From NCBI GenBank assembly GCA_900546695.1, contig URDX01000002.1, positions 1 through 64,000 of the forward strand: DNA of 64,000 bases, read 5' to 3'. Under the pieces are notes generated by a model. It did not search any database. It saw only the letters and a list, made by a program, of their open reading frames with translations, and was not told the origin of the DNA. Below, piece after piece: positions 55,403-63,916 of this stretch. The translations under genes and the position numbers were made by a program. Within the stretch, counting starts at the first letter, position 1, and each line of letters opens with the position of its first letter. The stretch comes from an uncultured Eubacteriales bacterium (GTDB taxonomy: Bacteria; Bacillota; Clostridia; Oscillospirales; CAG-272).

Positions 55403-55471
55403 TAACCGATTCACTGTCGGTCGGCATGTCTGCATTCACAGCCCGAGCAACAAATACAGTAGCATAAAAAG

Positions 55472-55518
55472 CGGCATCCGCTGCGCCCGTGGAGGACGTG
55501 CGGATGCCGTGTTTTTTT
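55472..55518 (+). terminator. terminator of the NSS gene
   Basis: cggcatccgc pairs with gcggatgccg through an 18-base loop, followed by TGTTTTTTT. Confidence 0.8.
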
Positions 55519-55627
55519 CGGTAATGCCGTGCGAATTTCGCTGCATGCATCATGCAGACACTGCCGCGAGCCGTGTAAGGCAGACTCTGCCGCGTGCCGC
55601 ATCGAACGATTTTCGACGCGCACCGTG

Positions 55628-56542
55628 TCAGACGGATTCCGCCGCGGACGCTGCTGCTGCGCTTTTGCGTTTTAAGCGGATATTCATCAGCACTATGGCA
55701 GAGAGTATCAGCGCGATGCCGATGAGCTTTGCGGGGTTTACGCTCTCGCGGAAAACAAATATTCCGATAAGGCAGCCGACAAGCGGCTCGACCGCGACAA
55801 GCACGCCCGCGACCGATGCGTCGGTATGCCCGAGCCCGATGGTGTAAAACAGATACGGGAGCAGACCGTTGAACAGTGCCAGACCGAGCTCCATGGGGAT
55901 AACTATCGGGTCTGCCGCCGTTTTTTCGATGACGGCGATGGGGTTCGTCATGAACAGAAAGCCGACTGTGCCGAGCAGAAAGGTGTAAAACGTGACGGTG
56001 AGCGAGCTGTATCTGCGCAGCGCATAAACGCCGAATATCGAATAAAGCGAGTAGAACAGCCCCGCTCCGATGCCTGTCAGAAGGTCGAGCGGTCCGAGCG
56101 CGCTCCCGCTGCCGAGCATCCCCGAGACGAGCGCAACGCCCGCGACGGTCAGCACTATTGCGGCTATTTTCTGCGCCGTTATCCGCTCTCGGAAGAGCAC
56201 GGCGGAGAAGAGCATGACAAAGACGGGAGAGGTATAGAGCAGCGATGCGGCGATGCCCGCCTCAACGTTTATGACGGTGGTAAAGTAGCAGTAGCTGAAC
56301 AGCGTTACGCTGATGATGCCCGTGCCGACGAACATCCACATGTCGCGCAGACGCACGCGCAGCAGCGAGCGGTCGCGGATGAGTATGATTATCAGCAGCA
56401 TTACCGTGCACAGGCTTATTCGGATAAGGCCTATCTCCTTGGAGTCAAAGCCGCGGTCGGACAGCGCGGAGACGAACAGGCTCAGACAGCCCCACAGCGC
56501 ACCTGCAAGGATAAGAAAAAGGGTGGATATTTTTTTTGACAA
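55628..56542 (-). CDS. EamA-family drug/metabolite exporter
   Basis: 304 residues from a TTG start at 56542, chosen because GGAAGGAG lies 8 bases upstream and the first membrane helix (STLFLILAGALWGCLSLFV) begins right after; the longer frame runs through the promoter. Ten membrane segments in two EamA halves. Exports or imports small metabolites; substrate unknown. Confidence 0.88.
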   Translation of the reverse strand: MSKKISTLFLILAGALWGCLSLFVSALSDRGFDSKEIGLIRISLCTVMLLIIILIRDRSLLRVRLRDMWMFVGTGIISVTLFSYCYFTTVINVEAGIAASLLYTSPVFVMLFSAVLFRERITAQKIAAIVLTVAGVALVSGMLGSGSALGPLDLLTGIGAGLFYSLYSIFGVYALRRYSSLTVTFYTFLLGTVGFLFMTNPIAVIEKTAADPIVIPMELGLALFNGLLPYLFYTIGLGHTDASVAGVLVAVEPLVGCLIGIFVFRESVNPAKLIGIALILSAIVLMNIRLKRKSAAAASAAESV

Positions 56543-56577
56543 CGGACGATCTCCTTCCGTGCATAAAGGATTTCGGC

Positions 56578-56667
56578 GCGGTGACGCGTAAACAAGAATT
56601 ATTATATCATTTAGTAGCGGTGACGCGCAAACAAGAATTATTATATCACGCAATTTTCGGTTGTCAA
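56578..56667 (-). promoter_or_regulatory. EamA promoter with duplicated 39-base -10 region
   Basis: Minus strand TTGACA (56662-56667), 16 bases, TATAAT (56640-56645). A 32-base block containing the -10 is repeated at 56578-56609 and 56617-56648 with one difference, giving a second TATAAT 39 bases downstream without a -35. Confidence 0.7.
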
Positions 56668-56699
56668 TAATTAAATTATCCGCGCCGCACGGGCTGTTG

Positions 56700-56950
56700 C
56701 GATAATACCGCGCGGATAAAATCAACCGTCCCGGCTTGGAAGAGATAAAAAAGATGCAGAAGCGTCGAAAACCGCCTCGTCGCCGTACAAGTGTACGGCA
56801 GAGACGGTTTTCGGCGGCAGAAAAAACGGATAATCATTCCTTCGGAGAAATCCGATAGGATTTCATCAGCTTTCTCTGTATTTATGCTGAATATCAGCTT
56901 AATAATTTCTCTTATCCGTTTTTTCGGTCTGCGCTTTTTTAGCCTTCCAA
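56700..56950 (-). repeat. modular hairpin repeat, copy 3
   Basis: Read with the minus-strand operon that ends at 56954: the 14-base stem is 56912-56925 (ttatccgttttttc) with 56820-56833 (gaaaaaacggataa), followed by the cgaaaaccg/cggttttcg stem, the gccgtacaagtgtacggc hairpin and gcttctgcatcttttttatctctt. It begins 4 bases after the stop codon. Relative to copy 2 one G-C pair of the long stem has become A-T on both arms. Confidence 0.8.
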
Positions 56951-56953
56951 GAC

Positions 56954-58534
56954 TTACTTCTGCTCGATGTGTTCTATGGTACGCTTAACGCAGTCGGAAA
57001 TCTTGACCGTGCCGACCTCAAATATAGAGGTCTCGAGCTTATCGTTATAGCGCTTGCCCCAGTACTCGGGAATGCTTTCGAGTCCGTTTGCCATACCGAG
57101 GATAGAGCCGACGGTTGCGCCGTTGCAATCGGTGTCAAAGCCGGTCTGAACGGCGAGGCAGATTGAGCGGCTGTAGTCACCGCTGCCGTAGAGCAGGCTT
57201 GCGGTAACGACCATCGCATTCGAGAGGGTGTGGCACCAGCCGTGCTCGGTGTACTCGTCATACTCGTCGTGAATGAGCTTGTAAGCCTCCTCCTCGGGCA
57301 TGCCGTTCTTGTAGTTTTCGAGCACGCGCGTGACCGCTTCATAGAAGCGTGAGCTGTACGGGATCTGAGCGAGACCGCCGAGGATGATATCCTCGATATT
57401 GTCGGTCACCGCTGCGACAGCAAGTGCGGCTGCGACGAACATCTCACCGTAGATACCGTTCTTGACGTGTGAGATGCACGCATCGCGGTATGCCATCTCG
57501 GCTGCCTTTTCGGGGTCGCCGGGGTTGATATAGCCGAAGTAGTCGCCTCTTATCTGCGCGCCGATCCACTCGCGGAAGGGGTTCTTGTAGATGGCGGATT
57601 CGGGCGGCAGAAAGCCTGCAACAAAGTTATGATATGCTACGCGCTCTGCGGTGCAGTACATGCACTTGCCCTGACTGTCGAGCCATAGCCATGTAACGTC
57701 GCGCGAGCAGAAGTCTCTCGAGTACTTGTCGATGAGCTTCTGGCCGAGAACGACGTAGTTCAGGTCGTCGTCGCAGATCATGTAGTCGAGCGTATCCGCG
57801 TAGAAGCGCTGCGCGAAGGGATACTCGTACTTCTTGCATATCCCGTCGTTTATATCCGACTTATAGATATAGCGCTTCATGGGGTAGTTGCCCGTCTCGG
57901 TGAGGAAGGGAATAAGCTCGTTTGTCTTGATGCCCTCGATGGTTCTGCCGAGCATGCAGCCGCATATTCTGCCCATCCATGCGCCGTGAACCTTGGTTTC
58001 GAGACGCGACTTGTCGACTGTGCCCTTTATCTCGTGCGGACGGCGGAGCAGCTTTATTTCTTCAAGGTCGGACGGCTCGATGTACTTGTAATCGCTGCGC
58101 TGCGGGCAGTTCATTACTATGGTGTAGAGAACGTCGCAGAGCTTTTCCTTCATCTTGCCGTGCGGCAGGTTCGAGATGGACTGAAAAACGTCCTTGTAGG
58201 GCTCGATATCCTTGCCCTCCTCGTATGACTGCATATACTCGGTCATGATGTAGCTCGAGTATGACTCGTATGAGTTAAGATTCTCGAGCGGAGGCTCGAT
58301 GGACTTTATAGATGAGCCCTCGGAGGTGCGGTTGCTGCTGCCGACAACGAGCGCGTCGAGCGAGATGTTGAACTTCTTCGACATCTGAATGAGCTTTCCG
58401 AGCTCGGGCATCGTCTCGCCGCTCTCCCATTTCTGCACCGACTGTTTTGTAACCTCAAAGAGCGTCGCAAACTGCTCCTGAGACATTTTCAGGCTTGTGC
58501 GGAGCTTTGTAATTCTGCTGCTGATGTTGTTCAT
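56954..58534 (-). CDS. HTH - ADP-ribosylglycohydrolase fusion protein
   Basis: 526 residues behind AAAGGAGA. Residues 5-62 are a Cro/C1-type helix-turn-helix (SQEQFATLFEVTKQSVQKWESGE). After a linker, about 180-525 form an ADP-ribosylglycohydrolase (ARH) domain beginning KVHGAWMGRICGCMLGRTIEG and carrying the metal-site motif GFDTDCNGATVGSILG and HGWCHTLSNAMVV. ARH enzymes remove ADP-ribose from proteins, DNA or small molecules, or cleave related ribosides. The gene is the second in an operon with a ribokinase-like gene. A regulator that responds to an ADP-ribosyl or riboside ligand, or a targeted hydrolase, are both possible; the role is inferred. Confidence 0.85.
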   Translation of the reverse strand: MNNISSRITKLRTSLKMSQEQFATLFEVTKQSVQKWESGETMPELGKLIQMSKKFNISLDALVVGSSNRTSEGSSIKSIEPPLENLNSYESYSSYIMTEYMQSYEEGKDIEPYKDVFQSISNLPHGKMKEKLCDVLYTIVMNCPQRSDYKYIEPSDLEEIKLLRRPHEIKGTVDKSRLETKVHGAWMGRICGCMLGRTIEGIKTNELIPFLTETGNYPMKRYIYKSDINDGICKKYEYPFAQRFYADTLDYMICDDDLNYVVLGQKLIDKYSRDFCSRDVTWLWLDSQGKCMYCTAERVAYHNFVAGFLPPESAIYKNPFREWIGAQIRGDYFGYINPGDPEKAAEMAYRDACISHVKNGIYGEMFVAAALAVAAVTDNIEDIILGGLAQIPYSSRFYEAVTRVLENYKNGMPEEEAYKLIHDEYDEYTEHGWCHTLSNAMVVTASLLYGSGDYSRSICLAVQTGFDTDCNGATVGSILGMANGLESIPEYWGKRYNDKLETSIFEVGTVKISDCVKRTIEHIEQK

Positions 58535-58661
58535 TTTGTATCTCCTTTAAAAAATGTGTCCTGTTTATGTGCTGCGGCTGCCGCTGTGTTCCCGCGCATT
58601 CATGCTTCTGCCGATGTGCGCCGAATATTCGCGGCGTGTGCATAACCGTGCATGTTGCCGC

Positions 58662-59555
58662 TCAGCCCTCCGATGCGATGCGCGCCTCTACCTCTGCGAG
58701 CGTCGGTATCGAGTTTGCCGCACCCATCGTTTCGGTAGCCATAGCTGACGCTGCGGAAGCATAACGCATAGCCTCTGCGGGTGCCCTGCCGCGGCTTATC
58801 GCTGCCGCAAAATAGCCCGTGAAGGTGTCGCCCGCACCTGTTGTGTCGACGGGCTTTGCATCATACGGTGCCTGGTCTACGCTCACGGTGCCGTCGCGGT
58901 AGATGCTGCCGTGACTGCCGAGCGTGAGCACAAGAGCGGTGTTCGGGTAGCGCCGTGCAAAGACCTGCGCTATCCGCTCGGGCTGCTGCTCGTCGGTCAG
59001 CGCCTGACCCTCGCTGCGGTTTACGATGACATAGCTGCACAGACCTACGCAATCGCGGTCGACCGCCTCGTTCATCGGCGACGGATTCCACAAAACGCGC
59101 AGCCCGCGCGCGGATGCTGTCTTTATTATGTAGGCGGTGCACGGTGTCTCATTCTGCAGCATGCAGAGGTCGCCCGCCGAGAAGCGGTCAAGCACCTCAT
59201 CTATCTGCGCTTCGTCAAGCATGGCATTTGCGCCCGCGTAGACGATTATGCAGTTCTCGCCCGTGCTGTCGACCTGTATCATCGCGTGTCCCGTGCGCAC
59301 GTCGCGCTGACGCAGATGCTCGGTGTCCGCGCCGCTCTGTGCAAGCAGCTCGCGCAGCCATTCGCCGTCCTCACCGATGTTTCCCGCATGGTATATCTCG
59401 CCGCCCGCGCGCGCCGTAGCTATCGACTGATTCAGGCCCTTGCCGCCCGCGTGTGTAGACAGCGCGGCTGCCGAAACTGTCTCGCCCGGCTGAACGATGC
59501 GGTCAAGCTCGTAGACGTAATCTATATTGCATGAGCCGAAGTTCAAAACTTTCAT
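58662..59555 (-). CDS. rbsK: PfkB-family carbohydrate kinase (ribokinase-like)
   Basis: 297 residues. GSCNIDYVYELDRIVQPGET, HAGGKGLNQSIATARAG and the anion-hole motif DTTGAGDTFTGYF with the catalytic Asp are those of ribokinase. It would phosphorylate ribose or a nucleoside-like sugar with ATP. First gene of an operon whose second gene encodes the HTH-ARH fusion 127 bases further on. rbsABC lies about 5 kb away, so ribose may enter by that route. Confidence 0.9.
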   Translation of the reverse strand: MKVLNFGSCNIDYVYELDRIVQPGETVSAAALSTHAGGKGLNQSIATARAGGEIYHAGNIGEDGEWLRELLAQSGADTEHLRQRDVRTGHAMIQVDSTGENCIIVYAGANAMLDEAQIDEVLDRFSAGDLCMLQNETPCTAYIIKTASARGLRVLWNPSPMNEAVDRDCVGLCSYVIVNRSEGQALTDEQQPERIAQVFARRYPNTALVLTLGSHGSIYRDGTVSVDQAPYDAKPVDTTGAGDTFTGYFAAAISRGRAPAEAMRYASAASAMATETMGAANSIPTLAEVEARIASEG

Positions 59556-59575
59556 TTTATAATCCTCCCGACAAA

Positions 59576-59604
59576 ATTATATCCCCAAATAATGAACACT
59601 TCAA
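59576..59604 (-). promoter_or_regulatory. promoter of the PfkB - HTH-ARH operon
   Basis: Minus strand TTGAAG, 17 bases, TATAAT, 20 bases before the start codon. From 59605 to 59836 no gene is seen. Confidence 0.75.
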
Positions 59605-59836
59605 GCACCTCGTGATTGACTTTTTGACAACCGCAGGTTGCCGGACGCCCCGTGCACACGCAAACAGCCTTTTTTGAGCTACGCATACAGCCGTTTGAGC
59701 TCTGTAGAGGGTCGTTTTTGTGCCTCGTGAGCGGGCGTTTGCTACCTTCTGCGACACAAATCTCGTTATTTTTCGGGTGAAAGCCACGCAGCGGAGGGGC
59801 ATAAGAAAAATTAATATCGGATTTTGCCTATTGCTA

Positions 59837-59865
59837 TTGACATGGCCGGCTCGGCATGCTATAAT
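59837..59865 (+). promoter_or_regulatory. consensus promoter of the pyr operon
   Basis: TTGACA, 17 bases, TATAAT: full match to the sigma-A consensus. Start expected near 59872. Confidence 0.9.
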
Positions 59866-59871
59866 AAACGC

Positions 59872-60004
59872 GTACTTTAAATTGGTCCGGCGAGGCCATC
59901 AAGGACAGCAAATACGAATATCGGCATCTGCGCGGCACAGCTGCGCGTAGGTGTCACCGTGCTATCGTTTTTTGTGCTGCTCTCTTGATGGGAGCAGCTT
60001 TTTT
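59872..60004 (+). promoter_or_regulatory. pyrR binding site: PyrR-type attenuator of the pyr operon
   Basis: The leader contains ggtccggcgaggcc at 59884-59897, close to the PyrR-binding consensus of Gram-positive pyr leaders (AGUCCAGAGAGGCU). Downstream, gctgctctc (59976-59984) pairs with gggagcagc (59990-59998) and is followed by TTTTTT, an intrinsic terminator before pyrC. By analogy PyrR with UMP would favour the terminator. The antiterminator pairing was not worked out fully. Confidence 0.7.
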
Positions 60005-60139
60005 GCGCTCCGCCGCGGCGGTCGACATGACGATATTGCAGCATGGCAGCATGGCAGCTTGGCTACATGCCGCATGGCAACACGGCAGCATGAAATGACC
60101 GCCTGAGATATCCGCCCATTGCGGCATCGGAGGTAACTT

Positions 60140-61384
60140 ATGCCCTATACGGTCAACGCAGCAGGAACGCACACCGCGTCGGAGCAATATATAGCAGCCG
60201 ACCGTCCCGTGGATAATTGTTTCTTCTCGCGTGAGAAGGTTTCGGAGCTTATTTCCGACAGAGAGAATACCGTTATTTTACCCGGCTTTGTTGATGTACA
60301 TGTACATCTTCGTGAGCCGGGCTTTTCTTATAAGGAGACGATATATTCGGGCAGCCGTGCATGCGCGCGGGGCGGATATACCGCCGTCTGCGCTATGCCG
60401 AATCTCTCGCCCGTGCCCGACAGCCTACCGCATCTGCGCGAGGAGCTTGACATCATCGGGCGTGATGCGGCGATACGTGTGCTGCCGTACGGCGCGATAA
60501 CGCGCGGCGAGGCGGGCGGTGAGCTGTCGGATATGGAGGCTCTTGCGCCGTATGTCGTGGCGTTTTCGGACGACGGGCGCGGGGTGCAGACCGACGGCAT
60601 TATGCGCGACGCTATGCTGCGCGCCGTCGTGCTCGGAAAGCTGATAGTTGCGCATTGTGAGGACAATTCGCTGCTGCGCGGCGGATACATTCACGACGGC
60701 GAATACGCTCGTGCGCACGGACACCGCGGTATCTGCTCGGAGTCGGAATGGAGGCAGATAGAACGCGATCTCGGGCTCGTCCGCGAGACGGGCTGCGGCT
60801 ATCATGTCTGCCACATATCGACCTCGGAGAGCGTCCGACTGATACGCGAGGCAAAGCGCGAGGGGCTGAATGTCACTGCGGAGACCGCGCCGCATTATCT
60901 GCTGCTCGACGAGCGGGACATGCAGGAGGACGGACGGTTCAAGATGAATCCGCCGCTGCGCTCGCCCGCCGACCGCGAGGCACTGCTTGAGGGAATTGCG
61001 GACGGTACGATAGATATGATAGCGACCGACCATGCGCCGCACGCAGCGGAGGAAAAGAACCGCGGGCTCGAGCACAGTGCTATGGGAATAGTCGGAATTG
61101 AGACGGCTTTCCCGCTGCTGTATACTTACCTGGTATGTGAGGGCATAATAAGCACGGAGCGGCTGATCGAGCTGCTGCATACAGCGCCGTGCCGCCGCTT
61201 CGGCATCGACACGGGAGACGATTTTACCGTGTTCGACCTCGGCGCGGAGTATAAGGTCGACCCCGAGAGCTTTATATCAAAGGGGCACAGCACGCCGTTT
61301 GCGGGTCGACGTGTGAAAGGACGTTGCTTACTCACCGTGTCAGACGGAAAGGTCGCTTATCGAGACGCAGGTTGGGGATGCTAA
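60140..61384 (+). CDS. pyrC: dihydroorotase
   Basis: 414 residues behind GGAGGT. Metal-binding DVHVHLREPGF near 53-63, then HICHIS-like CHISTSE near 226 and MIATDHAPH near 293, as in class I dihydroorotases. It closes carbamoyl-aspartate to dihydroorotate, the third step of UMP synthesis. First gene of the pyr operon; carA/B and pyrB are not in the window. Microsatellite-like gcagcatg units lie at about 60040-60062 in its leader. Confidence 0.95.
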   Translation: MPYTVNAAGTHTASEQYIAADRPVDNCFFSREKVSELISDRENTVILPGFVDVHVHLREPGFSYKETIYSGSRACARGGYTAVCAMPNLSPVPDSLPHLREELDIIGRDAAIRVLPYGAITRGEAGGELSDMEALAPYVVAFSDDGRGVQTDGIMRDAMLRAVVLGKLIVAHCEDNSLLRGGYIHDGEYARAHGHRGICSESEWRQIERDLGLVRETGCGYHVCHISTSESVRLIREAKREGLNVTAETAPHYLLLDERDMQEDGRFKMNPPLRSPADREALLEGIADGTIDMIATDHAPHAAEEKNRGLEHSAMGIVGIETAFPLLYTYLVCEGIISTERLIELLHTAPCRRFGIDTGDDFTVFDLGAEYKVDPESFISKGHSTPFAGRRVKGRCLLTVSDGKVAYRDAGWGC

Positions 61385-61449
61385 AGGCGGCTGCGCAGGC
61401 GGAGCTTTAACAGCCCCGCAGAAATTAACAGACGAGAGTGAATGAAAAA

Positions 61450-62187
61450 ATGAAAAAGGGAATATTCGAGATAACCGAAAATACCGCAGTTGTGCCCGCC
61501 GTGATGCGTATGCGGCTGCGCGGCGACTGCTCGGCGATAACGCGCCCAGGGCAGTTTGTGAACATCGCGCTGGACGGGCTGTATCTGCGCCGACCGATAT
61601 CGGTATGCGACTGCCGCGGCGATGAGCTTACGATAATATATAAGGTAGTCGGGCGCGGCACCGCTCAGATGAGCCGTATGCAGTGCGGCGGGCAGCTTGA
61701 CATACTCAGCGGGCTCGGAAACGGCTACGACCTCTCGCTTTCGGGCGAGCGCCCGCTGCTGCTCGGCGGCGGTGTCGGAGTGCCCCCGCTGTACTGGCTT
61801 GCGCGCTGTCTCCGCGATGAGGGAAAGCATGTCACCGCGGTGCTCGGCTTTAACCGAGCGGACGAGATATTCTACGAGCGCGAGCTGCGCGAGCTCGGCG
61901 CGGAGGTCATTGTGACGACGGTCGACGGCTCGTACGGCATGCGCGGCTTTGTCACCGACGCGATGGCATCGCTCGACTACACCTACTTTTACACCTGCGG
62001 ACCCGAGCCGATGCTGCGTGCGGTATACAGCGCGGCAAAAACGGAGGGCGAGCTCAGCTTTGAGCGGCGGATGGGCTGCGGCTTCGGCGCATGCATGGGC
62101 TGCTCCTGCAAAACGATAACGGGAAACAAGCGCATCTGCCGAGAGGGACCTGTCATGAAACGGAGTGATATCATATGGGAAGGCTGA
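61450..62187 (+). CDS. pyrK: dihydroorotate dehydrogenase electron-transfer subunit
   Basis: 245 residues from ATG 61450 (a GTG at 61438 is possible). FAD-binding LRRPISVCDC, NAD-binding LLLGGGVGVPPLYWLAR and the [2Fe-2S] cluster near the end (CGFGACMGCSCK...C) identify it. It passes electrons from PyrD flavin to NAD+. Overlaps pyrD by 13 bases. Confidence 0.95.
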   Translation: MKKGIFEITENTAVVPAVMRMRLRGDCSAITRPGQFVNIALDGLYLRRPISVCDCRGDELTIIYKVVGRGTAQMSRMQCGGQLDILSGLGNGYDLSLSGERPLLLGGGVGVPPLYWLARCLRDEGKHVTAVLGFNRADEIFYERELRELGAEVIVTTVDGSYGMRGFVTDAMASLDYTYFYTCGPEPMLRAVYSAAKTEGELSFERRMGCGFGACMGCSCKTITGNKRICREGPVMKRSDIIWEG

Positions 62188-63092
62188 ATGTGAATCTGTG
62201 CGGCATCGAGCTCGATAATCCGATAATCCCCGCCTCGGGGACCTTCGGCTACGGCTACGAGTTTGCCGAATACTACGATATAAATTGTCTCGGCAGCTTC
62301 TCCTTCAAGGGAACGACCGCCGAGCCCCGCTTCGGAAATCCCACACCGCGCATAGCCGAGGTGCCGAGCGGGCTGCTGAACGCCGTCGGGCTTCAGAACC
62401 CTGGTGTTGAGCGGGTGATAAGCGAGGAGCTTCCGCGCCTTGCCCGCTGCTTTCATAAGCCCGTCATGGCGAACGTCAGCGGCTTTTCGATAGACGAGTA
62501 CCGACATGTGTGCGAGCTGCTGGGCAGAGAGGAGCAGGTCGGCTGGCTCGAGGTGAACATCAGCTGCCCGAATGTTCACGGCGGCGGAATGAGCTTCGGC
62601 ACCGACCCGCATGCTGCGGAGGCTGTTACACGCGCGGTGCGCGAGGTGACGGACAAGCCGATAATAATGAAGCTCTCACCGAACGTTACCGACATCGCCG
62701 AGATCGCCCGTGCATGCGAGAGCGGCGGTGCTGACGGGATAAGCCTGATAAATACCGCGCTCGGAATGCGGATAGATATCGCCCGCCGCCGTCCGCTGCT
62801 TGCCAATGTCACGGGCGGGCTGTCGGGCAGCGCGCTGCTGCCGATAGCGATAAGGATGGTATATCAGGTCTCGCATGCGGTCTCGGTGCCTGTAGTAGGG
62901 CTCGGCGGTGTGTCGTGTGCGGAGGACGTTATCGAGATGATGCTCGCGGGCGCAACCGCCGTTGAGGTGGGTGCCGCGAATCTTATCGACCCTTACGCCT
63001 GCAAAAACATTATCGAGGCTCTGCCCGCGACAATGGACAAATACGGAATAGAAAACCTTACAGATATTATAGGAGGATGTCACAATGAATAA
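62175..63092 (+). CDS. pyrD: dihydroorotate dehydrogenase B catalytic subunit
   Basis: 305 residues. PASGTFGYGYEF near the start, NVSGFSIDEY, ISCPNVHGGGMSFG with the region of the catalytic Cys replaced in the class 1B way, and GLGGVSCAEDVIEM for FMN phosphate. It oxidises dihydroorotate to orotate with PyrK as partner. Overlaps both neighbours. Confidence 0.95.
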   Translation: MGRLNVNLCGIELDNPIIPASGTFGYGYEFAEYYDINCLGSFSFKGTTAEPRFGNPTPRIAEVPSGLLNAVGLQNPGVERVISEELPRLARCFHKPVMANVSGFSIDEYRHVCELLGREEQVGWLEVNISCPNVHGGGMSFGTDPHAAEAVTRAVREVTDKPIIMKLSPNVTDIAEIARACESGGADGISLINTALGMRIDIARRRPLLANVTGGLSGSALLPIAIRMVYQVSHAVSVPVVGLGGVSCAEDVIEMMLAGATAVEVGAANLIDPYACKNIIEALPATMDKYGIENLTDIIGGCHNE

Positions 63093-63816
63093 GGATGTAA
63101 TTATTGCCTGCGATTTTCCGAGCGCTGCTCAGACGTACGCTTTCCTCGACCTCTTTACCGAGGAAAAGCCGTTCGTCAAGATCGGAATGGAGCTGTTCTA
63201 CTCGGCGGGACCCGATATCGTCCGCGAGATAAAGCGCCGCGGGCACAAGATATTTCTTGATCTCAAGCTGCATGACATCCCCAACACGGTCGGGCGTTCG
63301 ATGGCTGTGCTCTCGGGGCTCGATGTCGATATCTGCAATCTTCACGCCGCAGGCGGCAGCGAGATGATGCGCGCAGCGGTAAAGGGGCTGACGCGTGAGG
63401 ACGGCAGCAGACCGCTGCTCATAGCGGTAACGATGCTGACCTCGATAGACGAGGAGAGAATGAACGGCGAGCTCGGTATTCCGGGTGCGCTGCCCGACAC
63501 GGTCATGAGGTACGCGCTGTGCGCACGCGACGCGGGACTCGACGGTGTTGTCTGCTCCCCGCTTGAAGCGCAGGCGGTGCACGAGACGTGCGGCGAGAGC
63601 TTTCTTACCGTGACCCCCGGAATACGCTTCTCGGGCGGTGCGGAGGGCGACCAGAAGCGGGTGACCACACCCGCCCGCGCCCGCGAGATAGGCTCGGATT
63701 ACATAGTCGTCGGCAGACCGATAACCGCAGCCGCCGACCCCGTAGAGGCATACCGCCGCTGTGTGCGCGAGTTTATCGGCAGAGCGGCAGCGGATGCAGC
63801 GCGGAACGCGCGGTGA
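63085..63816 (+). CDS. pyrF: orotidine 5'-phosphate decarboxylase
   Basis: 243 residues behind GGAGGAT. FLDLKLHDIPNTVGRS carries the catalytic Asp-Lys-Asp array; VTPGIRF and YIVVGRPIT near the end bind phosphate. Last step to UMP. Overlaps pyrD by 8 bases; pyrE follows after 100 bases. Confidence 0.95.
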   Translation: MNKDVIIACDFPSAAQTYAFLDLFTEEKPFVKIGMELFYSAGPDIVREIKRRGHKIFLDLKLHDIPNTVGRSMAVLSGLDVDICNLHAAGGSEMMRAAVKGLTREDGSRPLLIAVTMLTSIDEERMNGELGIPGALPDTVMRYALCARDAGLDGVVCSPLEAQAVHETCGESFLTVTPGIRFSGGAEGDQKRVTTPARAREIGSDYIVVGRPITAAADPVEAYRRCVREFIGRAAADAARNAR

Positions 63817-63916
63817 GGGCTGCGCGGTGAGAGCCGTGCGGCAGAGCTTGACAAATACAGTAACAAACAAGGCAATATAAACGGAGTGCGGCGATGCCGC
63901 AAGGAGGAGAAGAGAG

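Noticed and set aside
54035..55435. 466-codon minus-strand frame opposite the NSS transporter
   Set aside because: Exact antisense of a conserved membrane protein, rich in Asp, His and Arg as expected for complement frames.
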